A stretch of DNA of 64,000 nucleotides from Henckelia pumila. Taxonomy: Eukaryota > Streptophyta > Magnoliopsida > Lamiales > Gesneriaceae. Below the pieces are notes generated by a model. That model worked only from the letters and a program-made list of their open reading frames with translations, was not told where the DNA came from and ran no database searches. The stretch lies in assembly GCF_033568475.1 (NCBI RefSeq), contig NC_133121.1, positions 5,394,001 through 5,458,000 of the forward strand, in the 5' to 3' direction. Every line of letters starts with the position of its first letter. Position 1 is the first letter of the stretch. The position numbers and the translations under genes were made by a program. Shown piece after piece: positions 21,759 to 33,388 of this stretch.

Positions 21759-24700
21759 AGCCTCGGCTGATGTAACTGCCGAAAAGTTGGCCGAACTAGA
21801 GAAATGGTTGGACCATGATCTCAAGGCCAAATGTTATATGCAAAATTCGACAAGTCTAAACAAGTTTGCCATTACTGCAAGAAACCCGGTCATTGGAAAC
21901 GTAACTGCAAGGAATACCTCGAGCAGTTGAGAACTGCAAAGGGTATGTTTTACATTGAAATAAATGTTTTACTTAATACTACTTCTTGGGTATTGGATAC
22001 CAGATATAGATCTCACATTTACAATGAGTTGCAAATGATGACAAGAAGTAATAAGCTAAGGATGGGTGAGACCCAGCTAAGGCTCGGGAATGGTTCTAGA
22101 GTTGAAGCCAAAGCTGTGGAAGACGTTTATTTAATTTTGCAGAACGATTTTAAGTTACTTTTGAGAGATGTTTTATTTGTTTCAGATTTGATTAAAAATA
22201 TTATTTCTATTTCTATGCTTGATAGAGATGGTTTTTCTTGCAATTTTGTGAATGGGATTTGCAATATTTACAAGAATGAATGTATGATTGGAAATGGATA
22301 ACTTGAAAACGATCTATATAACTTAAAATTAAAAGACGTTCCAATAAATTATGTTGATAAACCGGTAACAACGAACAAAAGGAAAATCGATAGTCAGAAC
22401 CCGGCAAACCTTTGGCATGCTAGGCTAGGTCATATTTCCTCAAGGAGGATGAACAAGCTAGTGGGAGAGGGCATGTTTGATATGTCTGATATTAACTCTC
22501 TACCTACTTGTGAATCATGCCTGAAAGAAAAAATGACTAAATCTTCATTCAAGGGGAAACCTGAGCGTAGTCAAAATCTGTTGGATTTGATCCATACAGA
22601 TGTTTGTGGTCCATTTAGAATTGGTACTCAATTTGGCCACACCTACTTCATTACCTTTACTGATGATTATTCAAGGTATGGGTATTTATATTTAATGAAA
22701 TATAAGTCTGAAGCATTTGAAAAGTTCAAAGAATTGAAGGCTGAAGTAGAAAACAAACTAGGTAAAAGTATTAAAGCACTTCGATCGGATCGAGGTGGAG
22801 AATACTTGAGTACCGAGTTTTTGGACTATCTAAAAGAGAATGGAATTTTCTCTCAGTGGACTCCTCCTATGACACCACAGCTGAATGGTGTTTCGGAGCG
22901 TCGTAATAGAACCTTGTTGGACATGGTTCGATCCATGATGAGCTTCACTGAGCTCCCACCTTCGTTTTGGGGCTATGCTCTTGAAACGGCGGTATTGTTG
23001 TTGAACAACGTTCATACTAAAGCAGTGAACAAAACACCATACGAGTTATGGAATGACAAAGCTCCTAAGTATTCGTACTTGAGGATTTGGGGATGTCCTG
23101 GTTACGTGAAGCAGACAGTGGGAGATAAGTTGGATAGTCGATCCACCTTATGTTATTTTGTAGGGTATCCGAAGAATTCAATCGGATATTATTTCTATCA
23201 TCCTACTGAAACAAAAGTGTTTGTTTCAAAAAATGCCACCTTCTTGGAGAAGGAGTTCTTATTGGATAAGAAAGGCGAGATGATGGAACTCGAAGAAATT
23301 CGAGAAGAACCCGAAATACAAAATAATGATCCCATACCTCAAGAATCGTCAGAGGACACGCCTATACCTAGAAGATCCGAGAGGACTTCTAGACCTCCTA
23401 TTCGATATGGTCTTCTTCTTGAAGGGGATCAAGATGAACCCGACGTTGGATGTGATCCAAGAAACTTCAAGGAAGCAATTTCTGATGCGGATTCAAATTT
23501 ATGGCTTGAAGCTATGCAGTCGGAAATAGATTCGATGCATACAAACCAAGTTTGGTCTTTAGTAGATCCTCCCAATGGAATTGTTCCAATAGGGTGTAAA
23601 TGGATCTACAAGAGAAAGCTTGGGCCTGATGGTAAGGTATTGACCTACAAGGCACGATTGGTGGCGAAAGGTTATACTCAAAGACAAGGAGTTGACTATG
23701 ATGAAACCTTTTCACCAGTTGCAATGTTCAAGTCCATAAGAATCCTTATTGCCATAGCTGCTTGGTATGACTATGCGATATGGCAAATGGATGTGAAGAC
23801 TGCATTTCTTAATGGAAACATTAAGGAAGAGATCTATATGACGCAGCCTGAGGGATACACATCCATGGGAAGCGAGCATAAGGTATGCAAGCTTCAGAGA
23901 TCGATCTATGGTCTCAAACAAGCATCAAGAAGTTGGAACCAGAAATTTGATGAAACAATAAAGGATTTTGGTTTCATCAAGAACCCGAAGGAACCGTGCG
24001 TGTACAAGAAAGTAGTTAAGGATGCTGTGACATTCTTAGTACTTTATGTTGATGACATCTTACTCATTGGGAATGATGTAGGGATGTTGCAGTCAACAAA
24101 GATATGATTATCAGGTAGATTCTCGATGAAGGATTTGGGTGAGGCATCCTATATTCTAGGGATACAGATCTATAGAGATAGATCTAAGAGAATGATAGGA
24201 CTCACTCAAGCAACCTACATCGACACAATATTGAAAAGGTTTTCAATGGATGGGTCCAAGAGAGGACATCTACCTATGTGTCATGGAGTTTCTCTATCCA
24301 AGTTCATGTGTCTCAAGACTGATGAAGAGATAGAGAAAAAGACACATATACCATATGCGTCAGCCATAGGTAGTATCATGTATGGGATGATATCTACCAG
24401 ACCGGATGTAGCATTTGCTCTGAGTGTCACGAGCAGATATCAAGCCAATCCCGGTCAAATGCATTGGAAAGCCGTGAAGGACATTCTTAAGTACTTACGA
24501 AGGACTAAGAATATGTTCATGGTATATGGAGGAAGAGAACTGAAATTGGAAGGCTATACCGACTCTAGCATCCAAAGTGACGTGGATGACTCGAAGTCAA
24601 CCTCTGGATTTGTGTTCATGCTCAATGGCAGTGCTGTCTCTTGGAAGAGTTCCAAGCAGGACACCACAGCGGATTCCACCACTGAGGCAGAATACATTGC

Positions 24701-25031
24701 GGCATCAGCTGCTGCTAAAGAGGCCGTTTGGATGAGGAATTTCGTCCAAGAGTTGGGCGTTATTCCTGAAGTTGTTGGTCCAGTCCCGGTGTACTGTGAC
24801 AACACGGGTGCCGTTGCTCAGGCAAAGAAACCAAGGTCTCATCAAAGATCCAAACACGCACTGAGGAAATACCACATCATCCGGGAGATCATGGAAAGAG
24901 GAGACATCACTGTCGAGAGAGTGGCCTCTGCAGACAATATCGCTGATCCACTTACTAAGCCCTTGCCAGGACCATTATTTGACAAACATTGCGAAGCAAT
25001 GGGACTGCGTAGTATGACTAGTTGGCTTTAG
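21759..25031 (+). pseudogene. Copia gag remnant plus pol polyprotein (two in-frame stops)
   Basis: A short gag start (TAEKLAELEKWLDHDLKAKCY) at 21759-21834 runs almost straight into the nucleocapsid zinc knuckle CHYCKKPGHWKRNC, in another frame, so the body of gag is deleted. From 21831 a single frame of 1067 codons holds a protease (WVLDTRYRSHI, where DTG has become DTR), the GAG-pre-integrase region (LWHARLGHISSRRM), the integrase core (HTDVCGPF, FTDDYSRYGYLY, RSDRGGEY, SERRNRT), the reverse transcriptase (KARLVAKGYTQRQGVDYDET, WQMDVKTAFLNG, LYVDDILLIGND) and RNase H (GYTDSSIQSD, STTEAEYIAASAA, KYHIIREIMERGDI, ADPLTKPL), ending at 25031. In-frame stops are TAA at 22299-22301 and TGA at 24105-24107. 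Only these two stops and the protease change break pol, so the insertion is fairly young. Confidence 0.93.
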
Positions 25032-25045
25032 GGCAAGTGGGAGAT
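25032..25045 (+). promoter_or_regulatory. Copia polypurine tract
   Basis: GGGCAAGTGGGAGAT directly precedes the 3' LTR start TGAAAGAG, the place for plus-strand priming. Confidence 0.85.
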
Positions 25046-26891
25046 TGAAAGAGTGGGTGCCCGGTGAGCCAACTTGTGGCTAAGGGCTTTTATGACTCTA
25101 TGTATAAACAATCTTTTGTTTAATATAATTTACACTTTTATAATGGCGTTTACTTTATCTTTTATCATATTATTATGTTGTGACATACTATAAGATGTTT
25201 AGATGAAGACCTTGAATATACTATAGTGTATGTAAGATGTGGTGGCACATGGGGATGGCTATCATGAAACACATCTTATAGTCACTGTATATTCTAAATA
25301 GTTCCTAGTCGATTGAGCCGTCCGTTAATAAGGATAAGGATCGCTCGAGATTGAGACTAGCATTTGCGATGCCGAGTACCACGTTTCATTGGTATGGAAC
25401 ATAGAGATGTTCAAAGCATGCAAATGGATATTCATACGATGAATGATCGAACTATCCTATCCGGACTTTCCAAGTGGTTATCATTTATCGAGTGGATAAA
25501 GTCCGCGGTTTTGGTTGTACACCATTAGTCCTTACTACTTGAAACATCATTGAGACTCTATATGCTATTACTGTACTTTGACTCGTTTACCGACTCTATT
25601 GGGGTCATCAGGTGTCGGGATTGGGTACAGTTACGACACATATAGGAGTCGATGCTTTGTTGTCAAGGATTCACCACATACTTGCTAGTGTGGATATCCT
25701 ATGCAATCTGAGGAGATATTAGTGTGACGAATCTCTGGCCAGAGTACATGATGTGTTTTAAGAAATGGTTTTTTAGTAGCACATGCGATGTCACTATTTG
25801 ATCTTCAAGATGCATTGCATAGTTATCGAATCTCGAACGACTCTCGATTTACCAATAGTTGTTGATTCGATCTGGATATATGGATGAAGGGACCGTATTG
25901 TACGCTAACCAAAATCTATTGGTTCTTGCAGGCACTATCAGTGATACCTAGGGAATCATGGGGCGATGTTGCTAGGCGCTCTTACCATGATTCGATGGAC
26001 AAGTCGGAAATTATTGTTCCGAGTCACAAGGAGTTATGAGCCCACGGCTAGCTGTATCCCTGAACCATTGAGGGTCACACAAGTAATGGATTTTTAATCC
26101 CCGTTGAGATAATTAAATTTAAAGAGTTAAATTTAGTGAATAAAGAAGTGAAACTTCTTATATCAGAGTAGAAGAGTAAGATTTCCTAAAATGACATAGG
26201 GATGGGCATTTTTGGAAATCACTGAATTCGGATTCAGAAAATTTATCTTGACTTTAAAAGATGCAGAAATGGTTTATGTGCACATTGGTGAAATTGGTTT
26301 ATCAATCTGAGTCACGATGAATTTTATATTAATTTTTGAACATGCGGGTTTTGCTTGTCAGGCTTGAACTTATGACTAATGGGCCCTAAGCTGTTAGCAG
26401 CCCACATTATAAATAAGTTATTGCAGTACAGAAATTACACAACAGAGGTCACAAAATTTTCGAAAACCCTAGCTGTTTTCTCTCTAGTGGCCGCCGCCCC
26501 CCTCCTCTCTCTGTTCGAAAATTCCAGCCTGTGAATTTCGAATTTGCAGTCTGGTTTAACGGATCAAATTCGTTAATTCTCTTCGTAGAAACTTCTGATA
26601 GATTTTCTAGTGCAATCTATCAGAGGGATTAAACTTCTGTTCGTGGACCTGATTGAAAAATTGTTCGTCCATCAGTTCCTGGGATATACAACAAGAGCAG
26701 AGTTATCTGTTGGTGTCCATAATCTCGTTTTGAGATTTCAAGGTAAAAATTTAATTGTTATTTAATTTTTACACGCACAATTTAATCGTAAAGTTTTGAT
26801 ACCCATGATATGGAATCGTTCCATATAAAATTTTAAAACTTCCGCTGCACCGGGTGTCAATTCTGATTGATCTGAACACCGTTTTCCAACA
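25046..26891 (+). repeat. Copia 3' LTR
   Basis: 1846 bp, matching 18011-19854 along its whole length, followed by the target duplication TTTAC. Confidence 0.93.
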
Positions 26892-26896
26892 TTTAC

Positions 26897-29182
26897 AATT
26901 TTCATTCAAATACTTTTTCACAAGATTTCTAGCATACTGTATTTGACACACAAAAATTCCACCATGCATTTGTTTCACTTGAAACCCCAAGAAATAATTC
27001 AATTCACCAACCATACTCATTTCAAAAGAAGACGACATGCACTTCACAAATTCATCAACAAGTTTTTCACAAGAAGCACAAAAGATTATGTCATCCATAA
27101 AAACTTGGCAAATAAGAATATTACCTTGAGACTTTTGCACAAACAATGTCTTATCAATTTCACATCTTTTGAATCCAAGATTGAGCAAGTATTTGGTTAT
27201 TAATCTTCCATACCATGCACGTGGTGCTTGCTACAATCCATACAGTGCCAACCTTTTTGGTTCACTGTTTGACACAAAGCACGAAAATCTTACCTGTGAA
27301 AACGTGGAGCTCATGAAAATTAGTCCAGCCATCTTTCGATAATCCACATTTTCTTTCCTTCGGGTTTGCATATCTCCATGCACATCTCCAATGACCTCAC
27401 TGTCTTCATTGTCATTTTCAGCAGTGGATTGTTCAAATTTTTGTTTCTGGAGATTCTGTAGGAGGTGTTGTCACAGGTGTTGTAACACCTTGGACAATAT
27501 CTAAAATTCCAGAATTTTCAAACAGATCATAAACTTCATCTTCGACAGTTTTCTTCTTCAAATCTGCAAAGTCATCAAAAACAACATTAATAGACTCAAA
27601 AATTGTTCGAGTTCTTAAGTTAACCATCATGTAAGCTTGAATATCCGAAGAATAACCTAAGAACAAACACTTGTCACTTTAATCATCAAACTTTGCAAAA
27701 TGATCAATATCATTCAAAACGTAACATACACAGCCAAAAACATGAAAGTACTTAAGGTTCGGGCCTTTTTCCCATGAGAGTTTCATAAGAAGTCATAGTA
27801 GAACCATTTCTCAAATATACTCTATTTGAAATGTGACGTGCTGTGATTAAGGCTTCTGCCCAAAAATGTTTTGAGATATTTTCAGAACTTAACACTCTAG
27901 TCATCTCTTGCAAAGTTATATTCTTCTTTTCAACAAATTCATTCTGTTGTGGGGTTTTGAGAGCAAAAAATTCATGATAAATACCTTTTCTTACCACATA
28001 AATTCTCAAAAGAAGAGTTTTCGAACTCCTTACCATAATCAGTGAGAATTTTGGTCACCTTCAAGTTGTGAAGATTCACAATCCTAGTGAGCAAATTCTT
28101 AAAAACATCAAATGTAATTGATCTTTCTCTAAAAAAACTTACCCATGTATGTAGTGAAAAATCATCTACACAAAAAACATAATATTTATTACCTCCACAG
28201 CTTTCCACATCCATTGGACCCTTCAAGTCCATATGTACAAACTTAAGACAGAGTGTTGTCTCAGATGTTGGCAACATCTGGTGCAACACCCTGGTATGCT
28301 TTTTTTTTTTACATGCCTCACAAATAAATGAAATTTCAGATTTTGAATTAGACATACCTCTAACAACATCAAACTTACTTAAATTCTTCAAAGTCTTGAA
28401 GTTTTCATGTCCCAACTTTCGATGCCAAAGGTTAAATTCATCCATATTTGTATGCGTACAAGTCATCTCTTCTTCAAGTTGGTAGCGATTATCAGATGAC
28501 CCTGTACCTGTCATAACACACATGTTAGAACTATCAAAAACTTTGCATAGTTTCTTATCAAACTGCACATGCAAGTTGTCATCACAAAGCTGACTAATGC
28601 TTATTAAATTTGAAGTTAATCCTTCAACATGAAGCACGTTGCGAAGCTTAGGCAAACCAGCAACATTCAGTGTGTTTTTTCCTACAATATTTCCCTTTGT
28701 TGCTTCTCCATACGTCACTTTTTCACTCTTCTGTTCAACATAATCTGTGGGAAACTTCTTAGAACCTGTCATATGACGTGAACTTCCACTATCAAAGTAC
28801 CAAGCATCTGAAACATTAGTTCTTAAAGCAGTATAAATCATGTAGCAGTGAATATCAGCTTTTGGTACCCAAACCTGTCTTACAGTAGATCTGTTTTTGG
28901 AGATGTTGTGGAAAGGTGTTGGCAACACCTTCGGTGCAGATCTATATCTGTAGTCTTCCTGCAACTTAAAACAATATGGTTTTATATGACCAGGTCTATG
29001 ACAGTAATGACAAACATACTTACCTTTCCTTCTAGGCTTTAAAGATGCAGCAGGTTGTGACTTTGGTTTTGGAGGATCGGTTGTTGTGACCTTTTCTGTT
29101 AAGTTTTCTGGACAGCTATTTTCTTTGACAAATACAAGAGCTTTTGAACATTCACCAACCTCAAATTTACTGTTTTCAAAAC
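26897..29182 (-). pseudogene. Sirevirus pol: zinc knuckle, protease, integrase and RT fragments
   Basis: Read on the minus strand from 29182: a zinc knuckle CHYCHRPGHIKPYC (about 28980-29035), protease AWYFDSGSSRHMTG, the GAG-pre-integrase box LWHRKLGHENFKTL, integrase parts FVHMDLKGPMDVE, CVDDFSLHTWVSFF and LTDYGKEFEN, a frameshift near 27990, then TPQQNEFVEKKNITLQEM and HFWAEALITARHISNRV, then MFLGYSSDIQAYMMVN, and last an RT with QVFMDDIIFCAS and MVGELNYFLGFQVKQ, which is cut at 26897 by the copia insertion. It continues at 18005. Several frameshifts and a large loss between 27433 and 27188 leave it non-coding. Palindromic units lie inside at 27464, 28252 and 28902. Confidence 0.92.
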
Positions 29183-29187
29183 CTAGT

Positions 29188-31296
29188 TGTGGGGATCCGG
29201 GTTGCTAATCTTATCTTAGGGCAATTTATTATAATTAACAATTAATCAAGTACACAAAGGACATAAAGAACCAAGAGCTAATTTTTTTTTTTTTTAAATT
29301 ACACTGTCTCGCTCGATCGGCAAAAGTTGCCCGATCGAGCGAGCTCAAACTCAAAGCTCTCGGTCCAGGACATATTTGGCCTCGCTCGATCGGTGAATTT
29401 TTACCAATCGAGTGGGCACAAAATTGATTTCTCTGCCTTGCACAAAAAGAGCCTCGCTCGATCGGTGACTTTCTACCGATCGAGCGGGCTATATTTTCCA
29501 GAAAATAGCAGGAAATATTTTTGTTGTCCAACTCGAAACATATCAACACATACTCTGATTAAAGCTTCAAAATAATAAACATGCATTCTAATAACATCTG
29601 ATAAGCTTTCCTACACAAGTTACACATATAGTTAACAACTTATACAACATTCTTGTATTCTTTTCTAACATGTTTATCCACTCAAAGTACATGTCTTGCT
29701 GCTACAACCCGTATCCTCACATGCTAAGACTCTATCTCGAGCTATCCCTGTCTTTTCTGACCAGCTCCTGCCTCACCTATTGCCATGCACACATACAAAA
29801 TAAAGCAATAGCCGGATACCTCCTGTGAGAATAAAATCTCAGTATAAATAACAAAACATGCAATAACAATAGCATCTCATCTAATGCTATAAAATAAATG
29901 CAATGCATGTTTGAAGAATAGGCTATCAAAGCTGATATCAATAAATCTTGGTTCTTTGGGATCCCGAGGAATAAAATAACTATCAAACCGCTGACACTCC
30001 CAATCGAGGCGGCATCAAGTATTTTAATCCTCTGACTTTGGTGCAATTATAGAGAGTCTTCTGGCTCTGAAAGCGAAGGCTGCAATCCATGCCACTCAAC
30101 TATAATTCTCCAAACGTCATTTCGCAATCTAGGCTAATCTGCCCTTATGCTTTACAGGCTGGAGTTCAAGATGAATGCAACATAAGTTGTATGCATTAAA
30201 GACTGTAAAACATCTTGAACATATAATCACATAATCAATCAAAGCATCAAAACTCATATATATCACATAGAAGCACATAACAAAACAATAGCAAGAACGT
30301 ATGTGATTTACTCGAGAATAATAGCTATCTCGAGGGTTCTATCCCATCTGGATAGCTGTCATTTATACCTTTCGATGTCGAGTCTGAAAGTATTTTAAAT
30401 CTGTAAATACAATCAACAACAACATGTCAAAATCTGCTCAGCTTCTAAACTTCATTTCAAATACAATACTAGCAAACCTTGCTTCAACTCCTTCTCGGTT
30501 CGAATCGGGATTCTCGAATCGTCAATCTTCGAATGAAAGCTGAGAAATAACATATCGAATAACTAACAATATCAGATGCAACTCAACCATACTCCTTTTA
30601 ATCAATAATATCAAAGTCTTGACATTTTGCGAATTGACGGCGTAACGGCTACAAACCGGCAATCCAAACAATATCACAATCGATCCAACAATCCATATAA
30701 CTCATTATCTCTAACATATCATCACACATAACTCGAAAATCATCATAATCAGATAGGTTAGGGTTCGAATTTTGCTTCATAAAATCATATAAAATCCGAA
30801 CGATAGTCTTTTTTCCGAACCGTCTGCGAATACGTAATCGGTACAGCTCATAAATGCTTATATTTTAAAATCATAAATTTCCATCTTCAACATAAAAATA
30901 AAGTCTGATAAAGATGAATGAAACTTGTACCAAAACGAAGGTCTCGGAGCGGTGATCGCAGATATATATTTATCTGGAATTTCTGACAACCGGAGCGCGA
31001 GTTATCGAAGCTTTTCCGGATCAAAAATGGAGTTTGGAGGGTTTCAGCCGATTTTCTGCCTTCTTGTCTGATGCTTCACGTGAGAATGATATATATTAAG
31101 TGCAAGTTGAGATAAATATAGCCAAATTGCAGTTTAGTCTCTGAATTTTTGGCTATTTGCAATTCAGTCCCCGGAAAAGCGATTTAATTCAATTTCAACC
31201 CTTTTCAATTTAAGAATATTAGAATTTAATTCTAAACTCTAAATATTCTCAAATTAAATATTCTCGAATTAAAATTAAATAATCCCGGGCCTTACA
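29188..31296 (-). mobile_element. Solo LTR of a long-LTR retrotransposon nested in the Sirevirus
   Basis: 2109 bp beginning TGTGGGGATCCGGG and ending GGGCCTTACA on the + strand, with a perfect 5-bp target duplication CTAGT (29183-29187 and 31297-31301). No coding sequence or second LTR, so it is the product of recombination between two LTRs. On the minus strand it begins TGTAAGGCCCGGGATTATTT, a pattern like Tekay-type chromovirus LTRs, hence the strand call; both clade and strand are inference. It separates the Sirevirus gag from its pol. Confidence 0.9.
29305..29490. repeat. Three long palindromes CTCGCTCGATCGG-N-CCGATCGAGCG
   Basis: Inverted-repeat units at about 29309-29342, 29383-29417 and 29455-29488, each with about 10-14 bp arms (CTCGCTCGATCGG and complement) and an 8-11 nt centre, spaced about 72-74 bp. 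The second is degenerate in one arm. Confidence 0.88.
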
Positions 31297-31301
31297 CTAG
31301 T

Positions 31302-32143
31302 CCAGCCTTACCATCTCTTCCCATCATGAGCAAAGAATCAAGCTTGGTTGTGCTTGAATTGAATTTAGACAGTGTAGCCTTAGCTTTCATGAGTTCATCC
31401 TTAACCTTACACAATTCCAGGTCCTTCTTACTCAACACTACTTCAAGTCTTGACATAGAAGCCTTCAAATCAGCATTCTCCTTTGAGAGAAAAGTGTTCT
31501 TCTTATTCCGTTCAACCCAGTCAGCATATAACTCTTCATATTGCATTCGCACATCTTCAAGAGACATTCTTTCATCACCTGCATCAGTATTACACACATT
31601 ATCAGTAGTAAAAGAATTTAAACATACTGACCTTTGGGAGATGTTGCGGCCAGGTGTGGCAACACCTAAAGGATTGACTTGCATAAGCTTCTTTCTTTCC
31701 ATCAAAGCTGTCAGGGATGTGTGGCTTTCTTCTTCATTCTGTTCTTTACCTTCTTCAGAATATTCACCACCCAAAGATGTGCTCATTCCTTTACGAAGCC
31801 TGTTTGCACATTCATTGGCAAAATGACCATAGCCTTGACATTCATGACATTGCACCATGTCAATCTTCTTTGCAGTAGGCTTTTTATTTTCTTCCAGCAT
31901 AAGTAGAGGCTTTTGAGAATCAGGAAACTTCCTTGATGATTGATCAGGCCCGCCTATTTTCAAAGTTTTGTTAGCAGCCGGAAAAAATGGAGCTTTGAGT
32001 TTCTGATCGGTCTTCTTTGTCTCCCTCATCTTCTTCAGATAATCACCAAACTTCTTTGTGATGAGTGACAACGAGTCATCTCCCAAATCCGATTCAAAAA
32101 CTTCTTGAGGTTTGAAGAATGAGTTTGCTGTTGTTGACTCCAT
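31302..32143 (-). pseudogene. Sirevirus gag, N-terminally truncated, with zinc knuckle and coiled coil
   Basis: About 280 codons from MESTTANSFFKPQE to the solo LTR junction. The frame begins only about 50 bp after the primer-binding site and lacks the capsid-forming N-terminal gag domain, so an upstream deletion is likely. It has one zinc knuckle (CHECQGYGHFANEC, about residue 98), an acidic spacer, and a C-terminal coiled coil (about residues 190-265, rich in Glu/Lys/Leu heptads), which Sirevirus Gag proteins are known to have. A palindromic unit at 31640-31667 is read through in frame as GVATPGRNIS. The frame ends at the solo LTR. Confidence 0.85.
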
Positions 32144-32194
32144 AATATTCCTGAAAAAATAATCCAGAATCAGCTCTTAGTGTATCAAGAGTAG

Positions 32195-32206
32195 GCTCTG
32201 ATACCA
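32195..32206 (-). promoter_or_regulatory. Sirevirus primer-binding site (initiator tRNA-Met)
   Basis: The minus strand reads TGGTATCAGAGC two bases after the 5' LTR, complementary to initiator tRNA-Met. Confidence 0.9.
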
Positions 32207-32208
32207 CT

Positions 32209-33388
32209 TGTAAGGGATATCATGGTTCATAAAAATTATCAGAATCAGATGTTGTCTCTAGGTGTTGACAATATCCTACACAACATGCAGCGAAAATATT
32301 AAAACGTGAATAGTAACAGCAAACTAACAGTAAACCAACAATAAAAATAATCAAGAGTAAATATGCACAAATACTAAAGTAATAAAAAGTTGCACATACA
32401 AATATATTCAGATGTTGTCACTAGGTGTTGACAACATCTTCAATAACACCTTGATTACCATGCATCAAAATTTTTGAAAGCATAAATAAAATAGATAAGC
32501 AACCAAACAAATCAGACTCAAATATTTAAGCAAGAGTATAAAATACTCTTGCAGCGCCTCAGGGCAAAACTTTCACTAGAAAATAATCAAAGAGTTTTAC
32601 AAACCCTAAAACTAGTGAATTATTGTAAAAATCAATTTTCTCAAAGCATGTGAGAAAATAAAGAATAAATAAAAACAACTCCCTTAAAAGTCTACTGAAA
32701 GTAGAACAATAAAACCGAATAAGGAGTTGGTTCTGATTGCCGAAATATGAGAACAACAAAAGGTCTTTCGACCAACACTTTTGCAAGTGTAAAGTACTCC
32801 AAGTGTTCTGGAAAAACTTCACGGCAATACAGAAACGCAACAACCACTGTTGTGCTATCTTCGATCTTCTTCTTCAATTCAGAGCTCTTGATTTCTCGTG
32901 AATGTATCTCTGAATTGTCTATATGAAGCCCTGTGGTGCGCTCTCTTTATCTCGCTCAAACTCTATATTTCTGCACACCACGTTCTGCACGATCTGCTCT
33001 CCTATTTATTCAATGTGAAGGACACCCAATTAAGCTTGAACAATCTTATCTCCAATAAACCTTGATCTTCTTTCCTTTCAAACTCGAACCAATCTACAAA
33101 GATAAAAAAAAATAAAGATAAGTTAGGAGATACAGATATATTATGATAAGTGAATAATATCTCCTACAAAATAATCAAGTAAATATATAAATATTTAAAC
33201 TCTTTCAAATATAGGAAATATCATTCTATAATCCAATCAACCATATTTTAAATCTAGAAATATTATATTATCTCAATTCAAATCAAAATTATTCCTAGTT
33301 TAAAATATATCAAGCATATAGATAAGAAACACAATATTAACTATCAATCCTAGAAAGACAAAACACAATATTATAATCTTTCAAAACA
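32209..33388 (-). repeat. Sirevirus 5' LTR (right copy)
   Basis: 1180 bp, matching 5827-7004, including both palindromic units (32248-32286 and 32411-32450). The outer end breaks off at TTTCAAAACA; sequence beyond differs from that next to the left copy. Confidence 0.92.

Larger units (their letters stand above)
18011..26891 (+). mobile_element. Ty1/copia element nested in the Sirevirus, gag-deleted
   Basis: An 8881-bp element on the + strand with LTRs at 18011-19854 and 25046-26891 and a perfect target duplication TTTAC (18006-18010 and 26892-26896). Primer-binding site at 19856, polypurine tract before 25046. pol is nearly open, but gag is reduced to a few codons plus the zinc knuckle, so the copy could not make its own particle. 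The long LTRs and RT pattern suggest an Angela/TAR/Tork-like clade, which I cannot fix by eye. It is the only element of the cluster on the + strand. Confidence 0.95.
5827..33388 (-). mobile_element. Ty1/copia Sirevirus (SIRE1/Maximus-like), degenerate, with three nested insertions
   Basis: A minus-strand copia element bounded by LTRs at 5827-7004 and 32209-33388. In element order: 5' LTR, primer-binding site (32195-32206), truncated gag (32143-31302), second zinc knuckle, protease, integrase and reverse transcriptase (29182-26897), RNase H end (18005-17633), an extra ORF region (about 16600-16405 and 8806-7540), multiple polypurine tracts, 3' LTR. Sirevirus assignment rests on the repeated AGGGGGAG tracts before the 3' LTR, the additional ORF after pol and the long gag tail. 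Reading frames carry many stops and shifts. Three insertions interrupt it (8812-16399, 18011-26891, 29188-31296). The 5-bp flanks do not match right at the LTR ends, but AATTTG occurs at 5821-5826 and again at 33396-33401, seven bases beyond the right LTR. Confidence 0.88.

Noticed and set aside
30480-30530. GGTTCGAATCGGGATTCTCG resembling a tRNA T-arm
   Set aside because: No acceptor stem, D-arm or anticodon arm could be placed around it; it is within the solo LTR.
31326-31826. 166-codon + strand ORF
   Set aside because: Antisense shadow of the Sirevirus gag coiled coil and zinc-knuckle region.
5827-33388. Repeated short units with similar spacers suggesting a CRISPR-like array
   Set aside because: Spacing is irregular over many kilobases, units are palindromic and lie in a plant retrotransposon; a CRISPR array is not plausible.
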